Part shown: positions 46,724 through 56,671 of the stretch, piece after piece | Position numbering within the stretch: position 1 is the first letter of the stretch | Layout of the letters: each line of letters starts with the position of its first letter | NCBI RefSeq assembly: GCF_000737785.1 | Contig: NZ_JPRO01000001.1 | Span: 186,001 to 250,000, forward strand | Origin: Chryseobacterium luteum | GTDB taxonomy: Bacteria; Bacteroidota; Bacteroidia; Flavobacteriales; Weeksellaceae | Direction: 5' to 3' | DNA: 64,000 bases | The notes under the pieces: model-generated | What the model was told of the DNA's origin: nothing | Database searches by the model: none | What the model saw: only the letters and a program-made list of their open reading frames with translations | Made by a program: the position numbers and the translations under genes

Positions 46724-48559
46724 ATGGAGAGAGTTTATATCACCAAAGGAGAAAAGGTTTACTACAATGAGGTAGAATGTATTATTACTAAAATTGTAGA
46801 TATAAATACAGTTAGTATAGAAGAAGTATATTCTAATATTCCCCATACAGTATCTGTACATGAGTTACAAGCAAAAACTTCGATAAAAACTGATTTATTG
46901 GAGATACTTACTGATGCCGAATGGGAAAAAGCGAAAAAACGTTACGAAATTATTGTTCCGATTCTGTCTAATAGAGGAAATTTAGATGTAATTAACGTAG
47001 TTGCAACAAACAATAAAATCAGCATTCCTACAATTTACCGATGGTTAAAACTTTTTGATGAATCTGGTTTAGTTTCATCGTTAGCTGGAAAAAAGAAAAC
47101 CGGAGGAGCAGGAAAAAGTAGATTAACTAACGCACAAGAAGAAATCATTAACAATAAAATTAATTCCGTTTATCTTAACCAATCACGTAAATCGGTTACT
47201 AAACTAATCAGAGAAATTCAGTTAGAGTGTAGTAAGTTGGGAATTATATGCCCACATCCTAATACTATTCGGTCAAGGGTAAAATCAATATCTGAGGAAG
47301 AAAAATTAAGAAAGAGATTAGGCGTTAAAGAAGCAAGGTACAAGTTTGAACCACTAAAGGGACATTACAACGGAGCAACCCACCCTCTTTCTGTTGTCCA
47401 AATTGACCATACAAGAGTGGATATTATTTTAGTTGACGGATTTGACCGTAAACCATATAAAAGACCTTGGATAACTGTTGCTTTAGATGTGTATAGCAGA
47501 ATGGTCGTTGGATTTTATTTGTCTTTCGAACCACCGGGGGCATTAGGAACTGGAATGTGTATTGCCAATTCTATATTACCGAAAGAATTGTGGCTCGAAA
47601 AACATGGTATTAGTTCGGATTGGCCTTGCTGGGGTATTATGGACACAATACATGTTGATAATGCAAAGGAATTTCACGGAAACATGCTAAAAAAAGCATG
47701 CCATAACTATGGCATATCTCTGCAATTCAGACCCGTTGCTACTCCACATTGGGGAGGTCATATTGAGCGAATACTAGGAACATTTGCAAAAGAAATACAC
47801 AATCTTCCTGGGACAACTTTTTCTTCAGAAGCTGAAAGAAAACAATATCAATCCGAAAAGAACTCTTCATTTACTCTTGATGAGTTTGAGAAGTGGCTAT
47901 TAATTTTTATAACGAAAATCTATCATCAACGGAAACACAGCTCATTGGGAATGTCTCCTCTGGAAAAATACAAGGAAGGCATTTTAGGAAATAATAATGT
48001 AATAGGAAGGGGCATTTCTCCAAGAATAAATGATTACCGCAGAACAAAACTTGACTTCATGCCTTTCTTTGAAAGATCAGTACAAGAATATGGAATCGTT
48101 ATCGATCACATTTATTATTATGATGATGTATTAAGACAATATATTCATACAGCTAACAATAATGAAAGTAAAAAATACATTTTTAAACGAGACCCTCGAG
48201 ATATAAGTGTTGTTTATTTTCTTGATCCCAAAACAAATACCTATTTCGATATTCCTTATCGGAACTCTTCTTATCCCCCAATGTCAATTTGGGAGTATCG
48301 TGATATCATCAAAAAAATTAAAGATGCAAATGTTTATGTATCTGAAGAAAAAATCTTTGAAGCTTACCGGGAATTAAATTATCTTGAACAAAAAAATGTG
48401 AAACAAACTGCCATAAAAAGAAGAAACATTAAAAAAGACAAAAGCTTATTAAGTGGTTCATTTTCTGAAATTCCTGATATGGTGATTGATTCTCAGAGTG
48501 GAAATGATGAAATTATTTTACCTTTTGAAGACTTGGACGATGAAACATTTAACAGATAA
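46724..48559 (+). CDS. tnsB: TnsB DDE transposase
   Basis: 611 residues from ATG 46724 (a TTG at 46712 is also possible); overlaps tnsC. It joins the 3' ends to target DNA. N-terminal DNA-binding helices including HTH-like ISIPTIYRWLKLF (about 100-112); catalytic DDE at D228 (VVQIDHTRVD), D312 (HVDNAKEFHG) and E348 (HIERILGTF) with 35 residues between the last two; then a Mu-transposase-like C-terminal beta domain and a tail (about 540-611) that should contact TnsC. Confidence 0.94.
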   Translation: MERVYITKGEKVYYNEVECIITKIVDINTVSIEEVYSNIPHTVSVHELQAKTSIKTDLLEILTDAEWEKAKKRYEIIVPILSNRGNLDVINVVATNNKISIPTIYRWLKLFDESGLVSSLAGKKKTGGAGKSRLTNAQEEIINNKINSVYLNQSRKSVTKLIREIQLECSKLGIICPHPNTIRSRVKSISEEEKLRKRLGVKEARYKFEPLKGHYNGATHPLSVVQIDHTRVDIILVDGFDRKPYKRPWITVALDVYSRMVVGFYLSFEPPGALGTGMCIANSILPKELWLEKHGISSDWPCWGIMDTIHVDNAKEFHGNMLKKACHNYGISLQFRPVATPHWGGHIERILGTFAKEIHNLPGTTFSSEAERKQYQSEKNSSFTLDEFEKWLLIFITKIYHQRKHSSLGMSPLEKYKEGILGNNNVIGRGISPRINDYRRTKLDFMPFFERSVQEYGIVIDHIYYYDDVLRQYIHTANNNESKKYIFKRDPRDISVVYFLDPKTNTYFDIPYRNSSYPPMSIWEYRDIIKKIKDANVYVSEEKIFEAYRELNYLEQKNVKQTAIKRRNIKKDKSLLSGSFSEIPDMVIDSQSGNDEIILPFEDLDDETFNR

Positions 48560-49421
48560 AACAAAAGAATTTGTAGAGTCCGCTACAATTGAAGACAGAA
48601 TTCATTCTTGTAGAAACAGCAAATGGATTGGCTATACTCAAGCTTCTAAAATTATGAATAAATTGGAAGAACTATTGGTCTATCCAAAAACTGTTCGGAT
48701 GCCCAACATTTTACTTGTAGGAGATTCAAACAATGGCAAAACTGCAATTCTCGATAAGTTTAAACAAAAAAATTTATCCTATGTTGACGAAGATATAAGG
48801 GTTATTAGTCCTGTCGTTCTAGTACAAGCTCCTCCCGAACCTGATGAACGGCGGTTTTACAATGCCATTTTGGAAGTGCTCTACGCCCCATATCGAACTT
48901 CAGAAAAGCTTGATAGTAGATATTTAAGAGTTAAGAAACTATTACTTAACCTTAAAACTAAAGTCTTAATAATTGATGAAATACATCACGTCTTAGCAGG
49001 CTCTCCATCTAAGCAAAGAAAGTTTTTGAATGTGATTAAGCATTTGTCAAATGATCTACAGATTTGTTTGGTTTGTGCGGGAACAAAATTGGCTTTCAAT
49101 GCTATTCAATCTGACCAACAACTCGCCAATAGATTTGATCCAAGAATTTTACCTCGATGGAATAATGATATTGAGCTAAAAAGACTACTCGTGAGTTTCG
49201 AAGCCTTACTTCCACTAAAAGAAGAATCTCTTTTGATAGAGCCTTCCATGTCAAATAAAATACTCTCACTGAGTGATGGACTCATCGGAGAAATTGCCAA
49301 AATACTTGAATTAAGTAGTATTGAAGCAATTAAAAGCGGTAAGGAAAAAATAACAAAAGAGATCTTAAATAGCATTGATTATATTTCTCCTGAAGACAGA
49401 AAGAAAAAATTCATTTCTTAA
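48540..49421 (+). CDS. tnsC: TnsC AAA+ ATPase (regulator, target selection)
   Basis: 293 residues from ATG 48540, which overlaps the tnsB stop by 20 bp and gives a sensible N terminus; upstream in-frame codons are less likely. Walker A GDSNNGKT (61-68), Walker B VLIIDEIHH (142-150). It is a short TniB/TnsC-type ATPase without the long extra domains of E. coli TnsC. It polymerises on target DNA and links TniQ to TnsAB. Confidence 0.93.
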   Translation: MKHLTDKTKEFVESATIEDRIHSCRNSKWIGYTQASKIMNKLEELLVYPKTVRMPNILLVGDSNNGKTAILDKFKQKNLSYVDEDIRVISPVVLVQAPPEPDERRFYNAILEVLYAPYRTSEKLDSRYLRVKKLLLNLKTKVLIIDEIHHVLAGSPSKQRKFLNVIKHLSNDLQICLVCAGTKLAFNAIQSDQQLANRFDPRILPRWNNDIELKRLLVSFEALLPLKEESLLIEPSMSNKILSLSDGLIGEIAKILELSSIEAIKSGKEKITKEILNSIDYISPEDRKKKFIS

Positions 49422-50401
49422 TGGTTTATATTTCATCTCTGAAAAAGAATGTTCTTCCCATAATGCTTAAGCCCAAGCATGATGAATTGTTCACGTCATG
49501 GCTGTGTAGAATGTCGGTTGAATATGGATTAAAACCACATACCTTTTTGCAGAATTATCTCGAAGATAAAGCACCACCACTAAGAAGAGATTTAGACTTG
49601 TTCGAAAACAATCATCTAATGAATTTTATAATTAACCATACCTTATTTCCAAAAAATAAGGTTAGAAGACTATTTTTAAACGAATTGAATCTGTTTGCAT
49701 TTAAAGACTTTCAAGAAAAAAAGAGCTATATTTCAAACGTACTTCCTTTGGGTGTTTCAAATCGAAAAATTGGGATTAATACCGGAATTCAATATTGTTC
49801 TTCATGCTTAAAGTACCAACTTTATTATAAAACCAAATGGAGGTTGGTCACCTCAGTCATTTGTTTAAGATGTTATACCCAGCTTAAAGATCAATGTCCA
49901 CATTGCAAATCCCCAATAAACTTTCTCAAAATTTATACTTCGAGTAATACATCTACTGTTGAGAAACTATTCCTAAATCAATGCTTCAAATGCAAGCAAA
50001 ATCTTTCAGTTGATAGTGATTTAGTAAAAGCTACCTCCAGCGAAATTATCTATCAAAAGTTTATTAATGGTAGTATAAAAAACGGGTTTAACACCTTTTG
50101 CAATTACTCATTTCATTATATTGAGGCTCTACTTCATTTCTCATTATTACTTGGCTCTTCACGTCAAAAAAACACTTTTAGAAATTATATTCTTGATATA
50201 TACAAATTGGAAATAGAACCAAACAAAACACATATTCATTATTGGTCGGTAGAGTATCGAAGAAAAATTTTGCCTGTTGTAAATCAATTTCTTCAATCCA
50301 ATCCGACCTACGAAGAACTAAAATTTTATCAAATCACAAAAAGTTATATCGACCCCGAAAATAGATTGCCCTTTTGGGTATATCAAAAGTTTAATCTATA
50401 G
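49421..50401 (+). CDS. tniQ: TniQ/TnsD-family target-selection protein
   Basis: 326 residues. Starts at the TAATG overlap with tnsC. The TniQ region (HDELFTSWLCRMSVEYGLKP) opens it, then six zinc-ligand cysteines at C126, C129, C148, C151, C159 and C162 (with CFKC further on). In Tn7, the TnsD/TniQ proteins recognise an attachment site; here the site is inferred to be comM from the location of the insertion. The tail is 6 bp inside the 3' end of the convergent gene. Confidence 0.92.
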   Translation: MVYISSLKKNVLPIMLKPKHDELFTSWLCRMSVEYGLKPHTFLQNYLEDKAPPLRRDLDLFENNHLMNFIINHTLFPKNKVRRLFLNELNLFAFKDFQEKKSYISNVLPLGVSNRKIGINTGIQYCSSCLKYQLYYKTKWRLVTSVICLRCYTQLKDQCPHCKSPINFLKIYTSSNTSTVEKLFLNQCFKCKQNLSVDSDLVKATSSEIIYQKFINGSIKNGFNTFCNYSFHYIEALLHFSLLLGSSRQKNTFRNYILDIYKLEIEPNKTHIHYWSVEYRRKILPVVNQFLQSNPTYEELKFYQITKSYIDPENRLPFWVYQKFNL

Positions 50402-52093
50402 ATGTTCTTTAAGTCTCTCAACAAGATTTTTAACACTTTTGTTGTGGTCATTTTCGATAATTTTATGATTAAATGAATGAACTAGAATAACTCCCATACC
50501 TTGAAAAATATTCGTTAGTTGCTGCGCTGTTTTTATTTCAGACCAATTTAATTGGTATTCATTTATCATCTTTATTAAACATATTTCAAGTATAGGATCT
50601 CTATCTGACAAAAATCTTAGTCCTTTAACAGAATGTCTGACAAGCCCCATTCTTCCATAGTTGCCGACTGTTGAAATCAAACAGTAATTATAATCATTAA
50701 TAAGAATAGATGCTAAAATGAGTGTTCCAACTTGCTTAATTTTAACTGGCGGATAGCTCACATTTTCAAAGTCTGAACGCTCAATCATTAAATATTCAGT
50801 TTCAGCTCCTTCACTTTTTAAAATATTAATAGCATCAAAAACAACCTGTATATAGTCTACCGTATTTTGACTGATAAAATTAACTCTAGAAACTTTATCT
50901 TTACTACTATGTTCTTTTATTAATTCTGAAACTTCTGCAATTTCGTTAATTTGCAATTGAGTCATTTGAAAATGATTTAATTGACTCTCCTTTTCAAGCT
51001 TTTTCACATTGGGTGATTGATAGAATCTTTTTCTAGAGTCATTAACGGAAATATTCAGAGGATTCAGGTTATGATTTGTCGGATTTGTAGTTGAATCAAC
51101 ATTCTCGTCAAAATTATCAACCTGACCGGTTGTTGGATTCTTGTCTTCAGATTCTTCATTTAATGATGATTTGTCCGAAATATCTTTTAATAAAAAATTA
51201 TCATATTTGAAAATGCCGTCCCCAGATTTCAAGCTAAAGTCCTCGATAGAAAAAGCTAAAAACTTATTTGCAGATATTTTTTTTCCAATCAATGTTAAGC
51301 TTACTTCATCACTATGTGGAATTCTAGAAGCTAAGTAAGCCTTTCGATTATCCGGTTTACATTTTTCCAATGCAATATAAAAATCAGCCTTAATATGAGC
51401 TAAAGAATTAAACCCCTCTTTAATCAACATAAACTTGGCTATATTCTTGGCTTCCTCATATCGTAAATATTCGGAATCGTATTTAATAATAGGTATCCCG
51501 TTTTCGTCAAAACTTGATATTGGTTGTAGTCCCGCAAAATAAACACCGTAAATAATGTTATAAATTGTAAGAGTAGATAAATAATAAAAGTAAGATAAAA
51601 TGACATGTCCCGGTACAATAATCGTTGTACCGTTGTGAACAGTACTGTAGTAAGGTGCTCCTGAGTATATTCTGTCATCTTCGCTATAATAAGGAGGCAT
51701 ATAAGTATTTTGCAAATGTTTATACACCCAATTAGTCTGGTAATCTGTTTTTGGATTGAAAACAACATTTTCAAATTTTTCTATCGCTTTACTATTTTCC
51801 AAGTATTGGGGATTTTTTAAAAATCTCCCATTGTATTTAAAGTATGTTCCCAATTGGATAGTAAATGTTTGTTCTTCTAGAACGAATACTTTGAATTGCC
51901 TTTCTTTACCACTAAAATAATAATGTACATTATCTATATTCGTAATAATTACCTCTCTTTGAATTCTATCATCTTTCCAGTAGCTATGACCTAGCCATGT
52001 CACCACCCAATAAGTGTCAGGATTATCAACTTGATCAGAAATTTCTTTTGGAATCTTTATTTTTCTATGAAAGTTTTTAAACTCTGGTAACAT
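50396..52093 (-). CDS. TnsE-like protein (tentative)
   Basis: 565 residues, close to Tn7 TnsE (538). As far as I recall TnsE, the layout is similar: a beta-rich N-terminal half with a helical block (VPGHVILSYFYYLSTLTIY, compare IPQLELARSLFLINSYF), an acidic, Asn-rich linker (about residues 310-345), a basic stretch with RKRFYQSPNVKKLEKE, and a C-terminal domain of about 190 residues that contains LILASILINDYNYCLISTV and YQLNWSEIK (compare SLNWPNSLF in TnsE). If right, the element also has the replication/plasmid-targeting arm. The minus-strand gene ends 6 bp inside tniQ. An ordinary cargo protein is the alternative. Confidence 0.5.
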   Translation of the reverse strand: MLPEFKNFHRKIKIPKEISDQVDNPDTYWVVTWLGHSYWKDDRIQREVIITNIDNVHYYFSGKERQFKVFVLEEQTFTIQLGTYFKYNGRFLKNPQYLENSKAIEKFENVVFNPKTDYQTNWVYKHLQNTYMPPYYSEDDRIYSGAPYYSTVHNGTTIIVPGHVILSYFYYLSTLTIYNIIYGVYFAGLQPISSFDENGIPIIKYDSEYLRYEEAKNIAKFMLIKEGFNSLAHIKADFYIALEKCKPDNRKAYLASRIPHSDEVSLTLIGKKISANKFLAFSIEDFSLKSGDGIFKYDNFLLKDISDKSSLNEESEDKNPTTGQVDNFDENVDSTTNPTNHNLNPLNISVNDSRKRFYQSPNVKKLEKESQLNHFQMTQLQINEIAEVSELIKEHSSKDKVSRVNFISQNTVDYIQVVFDAINILKSEGAETEYLMIERSDFENVSYPPVKIKQVGTLILASILINDYNYCLISTVGNYGRMGLVRHSVKGLRFLSDRDPILEICLIKMINEYQLNWSEIKTAQQLTNIFQGMGVILVHSFNHKIIENDHNKSVKNLVERLKEHL

Positions 52094-52124
52094 TTATGTA
52101 TTTTTAATAAAAATACAAAAGAAG

Positions 52125-52601
52125 ATGATATTAAATAGAATTGTTTTTCTAATAATTCTTTCTTTTCCAACTTTTCTTTTTTCGCAAATCAAGGCAAAGG
52201 TTATTGGAATAAAGGATGGTGATACAATTGTTGTTCTACTTGATGGAGACCAACAAAAAACGTTAAGATTGGCTGAAGTTGATTGTCCAGAAAGCGGACA
52301 ACCTTTTGGAAAGAACTCCAAACAATTTACAAGCAATGAAGTCTTTGGAAAATTTATTACTTACTTTCCAACTGATATTGATAGATATGGAAGAACTATT
52401 GCTAAAATATATTATGACAATGAGAAGTACTTATCTGAAGAAATAATTAAAAATGGTTTGGGTTGGTGGTATTTTTATTTTTCTAAAAGTGAGAGCCTTG
52501 GAACTATGCAAAAAGAAGCCGAAAATAAAAAATTAGGACTTTGGATAGATGCAAAACCGATTAGTCCTTGGGAGTGGAGAAAAATATCACGAGAAAGGTA
52601 G
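52125..52601 (+). CDS. Secreted thermonuclease (SNase family)
   Basis: 158 residues with signal peptide (MILNRIVFLIILSFPTFLFS). SNase fold: IGIKDGDTIVVLLDG, LRLAEVDCPESGQPFGKNSK with the Arg and Glu-type catalytic residues, and DRYGRTIAKIYYDN. It degrades DNA or RNA outside the cytoplasm. It is 31 bp from the divergent tnsE-like gene. Whether it is part of the transposon core or cargo is not clear. Confidence 0.88.
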   Translation: MILNRIVFLIILSFPTFLFSQIKAKVIGIKDGDTIVVLLDGDQQKTLRLAEVDCPESGQPFGKNSKQFTSNEVFGKFITYFPTDIDRYGRTIAKIYYDNEKYLSEEIIKNGLGWWYFYFSKSESLGTMQKEAENKKLGLWIDAKPISPWEWRKISRER

Positions 52602-52683
52602 TTTCGTAAAACGGTCGGTTTCATGTACTTTCTTTGAAAATTACTTTACAACTCTTTTGTATTTCTTTTTCAGTACATTTTCG

Positions 52684-52714
52684 TTGTACACAAAATCAAA
52701 TTACATTATATTTG
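52684..52714 (+). promoter_or_regulatory. Promoter for resolvase and cargo array
   Basis: TTG at 52684-52686, 20 bp, then TATATTTG at 52707-52714: a good match to the Bacteroidota consensus, 23 bp before the resolvase ATG. It may serve the whole run of cargo genes. Confidence 0.65.
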
Positions 52715-52737
52715 TTATAAATGAGTAAAGTGAACTT

Positions 52738-53298
52738 ATGTTAATTGGATATGCAAGAGTAAGCAAGTTTGAGCAAAATTTAGATTTACAAACTGATGCT
52801 TTAAAAAATATTGGAATAGAAAAAATTTATGTTGATAAAGTTAGTGGTGTAAAATCTGAAAAGCCACAGCTCAACCAACTTATAAATTTTATACGAAAAG
52901 GAGATACTTTGACTGTTTGGAGATTAGATCGAATTGGTAGAACTACAGTCGGATTAATTCAGTTTGTAACAGAGCTGAACGAAAAAGGAATACATTTTAA
53001 ATCAATTTCGGAAAACATCGACACAAGTTCAGCTAGTGGAAAATTAATTTTCCAGATTTTTTGTGTTCTGGCCGAGCACGAAAGAAATGTATTGATAGAG
53101 AGAACCAATGCGGGATTGAAGTCTGCAAGGGCAAGAGGTAAAAATGGAGGAAGGCCAAAAGGAATGACAGAAAAATATAAAGACATTGCACCTTTAGTAA
53201 AAGCCTCATATGAGAGTAAAAACCTTCCAATAGAAAAAATTATGAAAGCTTTTGATATTGGAAGTAAAGCTACATTTTATAAAATAATTAAATCTTGA
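52738..53298 (+). CDS. Serine recombinase (resolvase/invertase type)
   Basis: 186 residues. Catalytic serine is S9 in YARVSKFEQN; the RLDRIGRTT block with the conserved Arg follows at about 60, then FCVLAEHERNVLIERTNAG and a C-terminal HTH domain (about 140-186, GGRPKGMTEKYK). It is a small resolvase/invertase rather than a large integrase. Its TGA stop is inside the first copy of the boundary repeat at 53293. It could resolve cointegrates of the element. Confidence 0.93.
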   Translation: MLIGYARVSKFEQNLDLQTDALKNIGIEKIYVDKVSGVKSEKPQLNQLINFIRKGDTLTVWRLDRIGRTTVGLIQFVTELNEKGIHFKSISENIDTSSASGKLIFQIFCVLAEHERNVLIERTNAGLKSARARGKNGGRPKGMTEKYKDIAPLVKASYESKNLPIEKIMKAFDIGSKATFYKIIKS

Positions 53299-53303
53299 AA
53301 ACG

Positions 53304-54197
53304 ATGAAATCTTCCCGGATTATTCTAATTGGAAGTATAATAGCACTGATTGCAATAATATTGCCTGTAATATTCTATGTAGTAAATTTTTATGAATATA
53401 ATCGCTCAACAGATCCTTCTGATTGGGGAGTTTTTGGCGATTATATTGGTGGTGTTTTAAATCCTATTATTTCATTTTTAACATTGATAATAACTGTCAT
53501 TATTGCAGTGAACATTAGCGGTTTAGAAAAAAGAAATCATGATGAATCAGTACATAACCCAATCAAACCATTTTTTATCATAAATAGTTTATATTTTTTT
53601 TCTGCAGATGTAAGTAAATTTGCTTTTACGGTTGGAAATAATTTTTATACTTATAGTCCACCGTTAAGTCCTGCTAAACCTTATGAGCATATTGAACAAC
53701 CCTTTTTTCTTCAAGTCGAAAATAGAGGGTTAGGGCTTGCTACAGAACATCAGGTAACTTTCAAAGTTGATCTTAATGAATTAAGACATTTATTAGAATT
53801 TAAAAATAAAGAAATAGAAATTACAACTAGTGATATTATTGACCGCCCTGATGGTAGGAAATGTATAAACGTGAATTTACGACATGTAAGGTTAAATACA
53901 TCTTTCTTGATTTTTGAATCAGAAACTTTAGGTCTAGGTGTTGTTGATAAAGGAGAGAAAACTGAACTTCATGTACCATCATTGCTAATGAAAGCATTTG
54001 AGATTCATAATTATATTCAAGATCAAGGTTTTAAAATAAGAACAGATTTTCCATCGCTCTCTTTAAAATTTCAATATAAAAACTTAAATGGGAAATTGCT
54101 AAAAACTCATTTTGAGGTAGCTTTATTATATTTTCAAGATCAAGCAAATTACTCTGTATTCAGAGTAGTAAGTCGTCAACTACCTAATAACAATTAA
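53304..54197 (+). CDS. Two-helix membrane protein, cargo unit 1 (Abi-associated type)
   Basis: 297 residues from ATG 53304; a TTG at 53295 would be a weak start. Two N-terminal membrane helices (about 7-29 and 54-75) flank DPSDWGVFGDYIGGVLNPII, a motif I know from membrane proteins around putative abortive-infection genes. The rest is a soluble beta-rich domain (about 85-297) without catalytic signs. The similar IGDTIGGITNPFINSA in the gene at 54640 suggests the two share an architecture. Role in defence is inferred from context. Confidence 0.65.
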   Translation: MKSSRIILIGSIIALIAIILPVIFYVVNFYEYNRSTDPSDWGVFGDYIGGVLNPIISFLTLIITVIIAVNISGLEKRNHDESVHNPIKPFFIINSLYFFSADVSKFAFTVGNNFYTYSPPLSPAKPYEHIEQPFFLQVENRGLGLATEHQVTFKVDLNELRHLLEFKNKEIEITTSDIIDRPDGRKCINVNLRHVRLNTSFLIFESETLGLGVVDKGEKTELHVPSLLMKAFEIHNYIQDQGFKIRTDFPSLSLKFQYKNLNGKLLKTHFEVALLYFQDQANYSVFRVVSRQLPNNN

Positions 54198-54251
54198 TTT
54201 TGATACTTTAAAATTCATTAGTAAAATAATAAATTACTCTTAAAAAATGAT

Positions 54252-54587
54252 ATGAAAGAAGATTTACCAGGTTATCATTATACTCTCGAAAGACTTAATA
54301 AATTAACTTATGAATTAACAGTAAACGAAGGAGATATAAAAAAAAGATTAGTTGAAGCACTAACTTATTATTGGATTTCAGCAGATGATCTACCTGAAAA
54401 GATTAGAGAATTTGCAGATAAGATTGATACAGCTGTGAGCTGCATACCAAAAGATGAATATGATAATACCTACAAAAATTCTTTAGCTAATAAGCATCTA
54501 AAGACGTGCAGTAAAATAGCTTCTCAAATTGTAGATTTAGAACAAATGTTAACAGAATATATTGATGATATGATATCAAATAATTAA
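54252..54587 (+). CDS. Small helical protein, cargo unit 2, unknown
   Basis: 111 residues, entirely helical and charged (KDIKKRLVEALTYYWIS-type segments, end LEQMLTEYIDDMISNN). No signal, membrane helix or motif. It begins 2 bp after a copy of the boundary repeat and its stop is next to another. Possibly a partner of one of the neighbours. Confidence 0.6.
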   Translation: MKEDLPGYHYTLERLNKLTYELTVNEGDIKKRLVEALTYYWISADDLPEKIREFADKIDTAVSCIPKDEYDNTYKNSLANKHLKTCSKIASQIVDLEQMLTEYIDDMISNN

Positions 54588-54639
54588 TCTCAAAAAATGA
54601 TTAAAAATAATATATTCAAAAATTATAAAATATTAATTT

Positions 54640-55833
54640 ATGCTTGAGCCAACTTATGTAGGTATATTACTTTTTCTGTTATTCGCTATACTGTTTTTTA
54701 TTAGATTTATTTATCAAATTAGTGGAGAAATCTTTAATCGATTTTTCATAAATGAGGATAATGAATATGAGACAAATTTATCACAAAAGGTAATTTTTTT
54801 AATATTGGTCGCCATTATCTTTTTAATGTTATCTATAATAGCAATACCATTATTTACCAGACCCGGATTTATGACTTTTTTTGATCCGAAAGAAACAGGC
54901 TATATAGGTGATACTATTGGAGGAATAACTAATCCATTTATTAATTCAGCAGCGGTAGTTGTTACCGGATTGGCTTTCTATATGCAATACAAGGCCAATA
55001 AATTGCAAGTTTCAATTTTTAAAAAACAATTAGACGAAGCAAAGGAACAATTTAATATCGATCAGTTAAATCAAAGAAAAAAAAATCAAGTCGAACAAAT
55101 TGAGACACAATTTTATGAGATGCTAAAATTGCATAAATCCAATATAAATGAACTAGAATATAAAGATTATGGTTCGATAGATACTAATTCGATAAATATT
55201 AAAGGACGTCGTACATTTGAAAACTTCAATATTGAGTTAATAGTGATTTATAAAAAAATCTTATTACATTCAAGTTATTCTAATAATTATACACAAAAGC
55301 AAAAGCTATCAATGGCTTATAAAATCTTCTTTTACGGACTATGGAATGAGCAAAATGGATTATATAAAATGAATATGCTTAAGAGAATATTTCCTGACAG
55401 TTTTCATGAGTCTGTATACATTGAATTAAATAATTATATCGCTAATTCAGCTCCTTCATTTGGGATAGGTCATGCTCCCGAATTATCTCATATTTATCGC
55501 CATTTATTCTTGACTGTTAAATTTATTGCTACCCAACCTGAGTCATTAATTAGTTACGAACAAAAAAGAACTTATCTTAGAATTTTAAGAGCCCAATTAT
55601 CAAATCATGAACAAGTAATGCTTTTTTATAATTGGTATTCTGGATTTGGAGAAAAGTGGGAAGAGAAATTGACAAGTGGTAATAAATTTTTCACCGAATA
55701 TCGTATGATTCATAATGTTTACAATGAGATTCTTCATAATGATTTTAAATTAGAAAAGATTTTTAATTTGAGTAAAGAAATAAGAACAGAAATTGGTAGA
55801 AATGATGATTTTCTTTTCGAATTTCAGGGGTAA
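54640..55833 (+). CDS. Putative phage abortive-infection protein (AbiC-like), cargo unit 3
   Basis: 397 residues. Three membrane helices at about 7-28, 50-72 and 90-112, then the cytoplasmic helical domain of the putative AbiC family (putAbiC): ETQFYEMLKLHKSNINE, APELSHIYRHLFLTVKFI and YLRILRAQLSNHEQVMLFYN all fit family patterns I recall. Such proteins are thought to act in abortive infection, although biochemical evidence is thin. It lies between boundary repeats. Confidence 0.8.
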   Translation: MLEPTYVGILLFLLFAILFFIRFIYQISGEIFNRFFINEDNEYETNLSQKVIFLILVAIIFLMLSIIAIPLFTRPGFMTFFDPKETGYIGDTIGGITNPFINSAAVVVTGLAFYMQYKANKLQVSIFKKQLDEAKEQFNIDQLNQRKKNQVEQIETQFYEMLKLHKSNINELEYKDYGSIDTNSINIKGRRTFENFNIELIVIYKKILLHSSYSNNYTQKQKLSMAYKIFFYGLWNEQNGLYKMNMLKRIFPDSFHESVYIELNNYIANSAPSFGIGHAPELSHIYRHLFLTVKFIATQPESLISYEQKRTYLRILRAQLSNHEQVMLFYNWYSGFGEKWEEKLTSGNKFFTEYRMIHNVYNEILHNDFKLEKIFNLSKEIRTEIGRNDDFLFEFQG

Positions 55834-55980
55834 CGTTCGATCATATGTAAATAAAGTCTCAAAAAACGATACAAACGAAGAAATAAGAAGATGGCAGTTA
55901 AAAAATAACATTTACGCAAATAGACTGCGTAGTATGAACTTATTTTTGGATTAAATAAATTATAAATAATTTCCAACAAT

Positions 55981-56667
55981 ATGACAACACCACATCAACT
56001 TCTTGAGAAACATACTCACGAGTTAAATTTAAATGAATTAGCATATATTCACCTTAGCGATAGTAATTCTCATTTTACATTAAAAAAAAATCTTGTAAGA
56101 TCGACTCTATCATTTGCTATTCAAAATGTAAAACAAGCTTTAAATCTAGAATATAGCAAACAACTAATGCCATACATGACACTTTGTGCAATTTTGGATC
56201 AAATAGGTATTTGTTATGATAGAAATGACCAACCTTTACCTAGATCTGGAAATGGATTAAAAAGAGCTTTAATACAATTTGGAGAGGTTGATGAAGATGA
56301 TGATTTAATAAATATTATTTATTCATTACGAAATGGCTTACTTCATAATGTAAGTTTAACATCTTTTGATAAAAAAAATGAAAAGTTTTATAAATTTAGA
56401 TATAATTCTCAAATTACAAGTATTTACAAAGAAGCTGAAGAAACTTGGGATGGTTCTTATGAAACACTAGATACTAACCCCGAAAAGTTTACAACTCATA
56501 TTAATGTAAAGTTATTTTCGGATCTTGTATTTTCTTGCGTAGATAAAGCTAATTCTTTAAATCATACAAATAATCTTGTTTTAAGATTAGAAGGAGGACT
56601 TATGCAATTATTTTTTGATTATATTCTTTCAATTTATAAACCCGATAGACTAAGTCTCAAAAAATGA
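55981..56667 (+). CDS. HEPN-like protein (Rx4H), cargo unit 4
   Basis: 228 residues, mostly helical. The motif SLRNGLLHNVS has R117 and H122 spaced as in HEPN ribonuclease domains (Rx4-6H), in the expected position before a charged helix. HEPN proteins in defence or toxin-antitoxin contexts cut RNA, often by dimerising. No nucleotidyltransferase (MNT) partner is beside it. Stop codon lies inside the boundary repeat 56655-56667. Confidence 0.6.
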   Translation: MTTPHQLLEKHTHELNLNELAYIHLSDSNSHFTLKKNLVRSTLSFAIQNVKQALNLEYSKQLMPYMTLCAILDQIGICYDRNDQPLPRSGNGLKRALIQFGEVDEDDDLINIIYSLRNGLLHNVSLTSFDKKNEKFYKFRYNSQITSIYKEAEETWDGSYETLDTNPEKFTTHINVKLFSDLVFSCVDKANSLNHTNNLVLRLEGGLMQLFFDYILSIYKPDRLSLKK

Positions 56668-56671
56668 TTCG

